A stretch of 64,000 bases of DNA from Pseudomonadota bacterium (GTDB lineage Bacteria; Pseudomonadota; Alphaproteobacteria; Rhizobiales; Rhizobiaceae). A program made the translations under genes and the position numbers. Positions 62,899-64,000 of the stretch are shown in pieces; the stretch's first letter is position 1; each line of letters starts with the position of its first letter. The notes beneath the pieces are model-generated. The model was not told where the DNA came from, searched no databases, and worked only from the letters and a program-made list of their open reading frames with translations. Where the stretch lies: NCBI GenBank assembly GCA_023451735.1, contig JAEXYH010000088.1, forward strand, positions 62,001-126,000, written 5' to 3'.

Positions 62899-62923
62899 CC
62901 GGGTGGCAACGCCCGGTGTTTCA
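62899..62923 (+). terminator. Probable terminator of the HerA-type gene
   Basis: CACCGGG (62899-62905) pairs with CCCGGTG (62914-62920), followed by TTTC. Confidence 0.6.
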
Positions 62924-63060
62924 TTTGACATGTCCCGTGGCACTCTCCGATCGCTTTCGTGAGAAGCCTGTCAGAACTTCTAAATCGAGGTTCAGAGGAG
63001 GGCGTGTTTCCTTCATCCGGTTTGGCAACAGACCGGTGTAACCGTTCGAAAGGAAATGCG

Positions 63061-63678
63061 ATGAGCAAGCGCGAATCGTCCAAGTACAAAATTGACCGCC
63101 GTATGGGCGAAAACATCTGGGGCCGTCCGAAGTCCCCGGTTAACCGTCGCGAATACGGCCCGGGCCAGCACGGCCAGCGCCGCAAGGGCAAGCTCTCTGA
63201 CTTCGGTGTTCAGCTCCGCGCCAAGCAGAAGCTGAAGGGCTACTACGGCGATATCCGCGAGAAGCAGTTCCGCGCGATCTACGAAGAAGCCAACCGCCGC
63301 AAGGGCGACACCGGCGAAAACCTGATCGGTCTGCTGGAATCGCGTCTGGACGCCATCGTCTACCGCGCCAAGTTCGTTCCGACGGTCTTCGCTGCCCGTC
63401 AGTTCGTCAACCATGGCCACGTCACGGTCAACGGCGTTCGCGTCAACATCGGTTCCTACCGTTGCAAGGCCGGCGACGTTATCGAAGTCCGTCAGAAGTC
63501 CAAGCAGCTCGTTACGGTTCTCGAAGCCGTTTCGCTCGCTGAACGCGACGTTCCGGATTACCTCGAAGTCGACCACAACAAGATGGTTGCCACCTACGCT
63601 CGCGTACCGGCTCTCTCGGATGTACCGTACCCGGTCATCATGGAACCGTCGCTGGTCGTCGAATTCTACTCGCGTTAA
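63061..63678 (+). CDS. rpsD: 30S ribosomal protein S4
   Basis: 205 aa. The N terminus MSKRESSKYKIDRRMGENIW leads to GQHGQRRKGKLSDFGVQLRAKQ and the S4 RNA-binding domain RLDAIVYRAKFVPTVFAARQ with FVNHGHVTVNG. S4 nucleates 30S assembly. GAAAGG lies seven bases upstream. The leader has a dyad CCGGT (63017-63021)/ACCGG (63032-63036) that might allow autoregulation. In this group rpsD is free-standing. Confidence 0.97.
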   Translation: MSKRESSKYKIDRRMGENIWGRPKSPVNRREYGPGQHGQRRKGKLSDFGVQLRAKQKLKGYYGDIREKQFRAIYEEANRRKGDTGENLIGLLESRLDAIVYRAKFVPTVFAARQFVNHGHVTVNGVRVNIGSYRCKAGDVIEVRQKSKQLVTVLEAVSLAERDVPDYLEVDHNKMVATYARVPALSDVPYPVIMEPSLVVEFYSR

Positions 63679-63699
63679 TCGCGACGAAAATTTACGAAG

Positions 63700-63723
63700 A
63701 TGGCCCCTTATGGGGCCATTTTT
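63700..63723 (+). terminator. Terminator of rpsD
   Basis: ATGGCCCC (63700-63707), loop TTAT, GGGGCCAT (63712-63719), followed by TTTTT. Confidence 0.92.
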
Positions 63724-63752
63724 GTATTTGCCGGTCGCAATGACGGCGCAAC

Positions 63753-63785
63753 AAAAAAGCCGCCCCGAAAGGAGCGGCTTTTTTT
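63753..63785 (-). terminator. Terminator of the transhydrogenase gene
   Basis: On the minus strand GCCGC and GCGGC enclose a 10-base loop (63778-63759) with T-tracts on both sides. It separates the gene from rpsD and may act both ways. Confidence 0.88.
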
Positions 63786-63803
63786 GTTTTGCATCGGAAG
63801 ATC

Positions 63804-64000
63804 CTATTTTGAGGATGCCTTCTTCTTTTCTACCGTAACCTGCTTCTCCACGGTCGTCGGTGTCGCGGTGTCCGTCAGTTGAACCACCTCGGGGGCTTCC
63901 TTGTCCTTCGGCCGTTCCCCCATCCGGTTCCACGCGTCGAGGCCGGCAATCTTGTAGGCTTCGGCAAGCGTCGGGTAGTTGAACGTGTTCTCGACGAAAT
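63804..64000 (-). CDS. sthA: Soluble pyridine nucleotide transhydrogenase, 3' end only
   Basis: Partial gene: only the last ~65 codons lie in the window; the rest continues beyond 64000. The segment ENTFNYPTLAEAYKIAGLDA matches the C-terminal region of SthA (Si-specific NAD(P)+ transhydrogenase), a flavoprotein that balances NADPH and NADH. After it come about 37 residues rich in Glu, Thr and Lys (ending VEKKKASSK), absent from the E. coli protein, which ends soon after the corresponding point. Confidence 0.8.
   Translation of the reverse strand, partial: FVENTFNYPTLAEAYKIAGLDAWNRMGERPKDKEAPEVVQLTDTATPTTVEKQVTVEKKKASSK

Overview
The window reads as chromosomal DNA of an alphaproteobacterium of the order Rhizobiales, probably the Rhizobium/Agrobacterium/Sinorhizobium group. 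The evidence is gene content and order: exoR-xthA-erpA-dgt-argS-SPOR-nagZ-scpAB-tatABC-serS-surE-pcm, popZ-valS, trmFO, DUF982 and DUF1127 small proteins, an ExoD-family protein, and dispersed rhizobial palindromic elements. Coding density is high and there are no phage, transposase, integrase or CRISPR signs. Most of it is core genome.

Layout. 0-7 kb: periplasmic nucleotidase CpdB, an orphan membrane protein, a PilZ protein, an EamA permease, a divergent Lrp-type regulator/alanine dehydrogenase pair, and a PadR regulator with a clear palindromic operator. 7.0-7.7 kb: a long stretch without a gene, holding tandem palindromes and an unassigned hairpin-rich segment. 7.7-11.6 kb: a minus-strand sulfur/tRNA-quality operon (cysK, alanyl-tRNA editing protein, sseA, acetyltransferase, DUF1203). 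11.8-16.7 kb: the accessory-looking part, with an orphan ChrR-like protein, two DUF982 genes, tRNA-Asn, tRNA-Cys, an ExoD-family protein and several very small membrane proteins, one DUF982 gene having a general-stress (EcfG/RpoE2-type) promoter. 16.9-24.7 kb: an isoaspartyl methyltransferase homologue, popZ, valS, an OmpP1/FadL porin and exoR. 24.7-44.3 kb: core housekeeping (DNA repair, Fe-S assembly, dGTPase, ArgS, SPOR, NagZ, ScpAB, TatABC, SerS, SurE, Pcm, LysM/LytM lipoprotein, DUF815 ATPase, YajC, Mth938-like protein, NDUFAF6-like protein). 44.4-51.1 kb: trmFO, two DUF1127 genes, a previously unannotated-looking array of hairpins with CCTCCTCCC loops, tRNA-Leu, trigger factor and an ABC-F ATPase. 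51.2-64 kb: lipoprotein, secreted glycine-zipper protein, GST, acetyltransferases, icd, FUSC exporter, trmJ-murI, DUF1127-like protein, LysE exporter, HerA-type ATPase, rpsD and the 3' end of a soluble transhydrogenase gene.

How the genes work together. Cell-envelope themes recur: ExoR (periplasmic brake on ExoS/ChvI signalling), the complete twin-arginine translocase with a Tat-dependent client (CpdB), NagZ recycling and a LytM amidase-activator-like lipoprotein for the division septum, SPOR and PopZ at division sites and poles. Two neighbours expected from related genomes, tolC between the methyltransferase and popZ and secDF after yajC, are not at their usual places.

The best leads are (1) three CCTCCTCCC-loop hairpins (cuckoo/CcsR-type sRNAs) next to DUF1127 genes, (2) the orphan ChrR-like protein that has lost three of four zinc ligands but keeps its cupin site, (3) the missing tolC and secDF, and (4) the unexplained structured segment at 7.3-7.7 kb. 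No entirely new multi-gene system could be supported.
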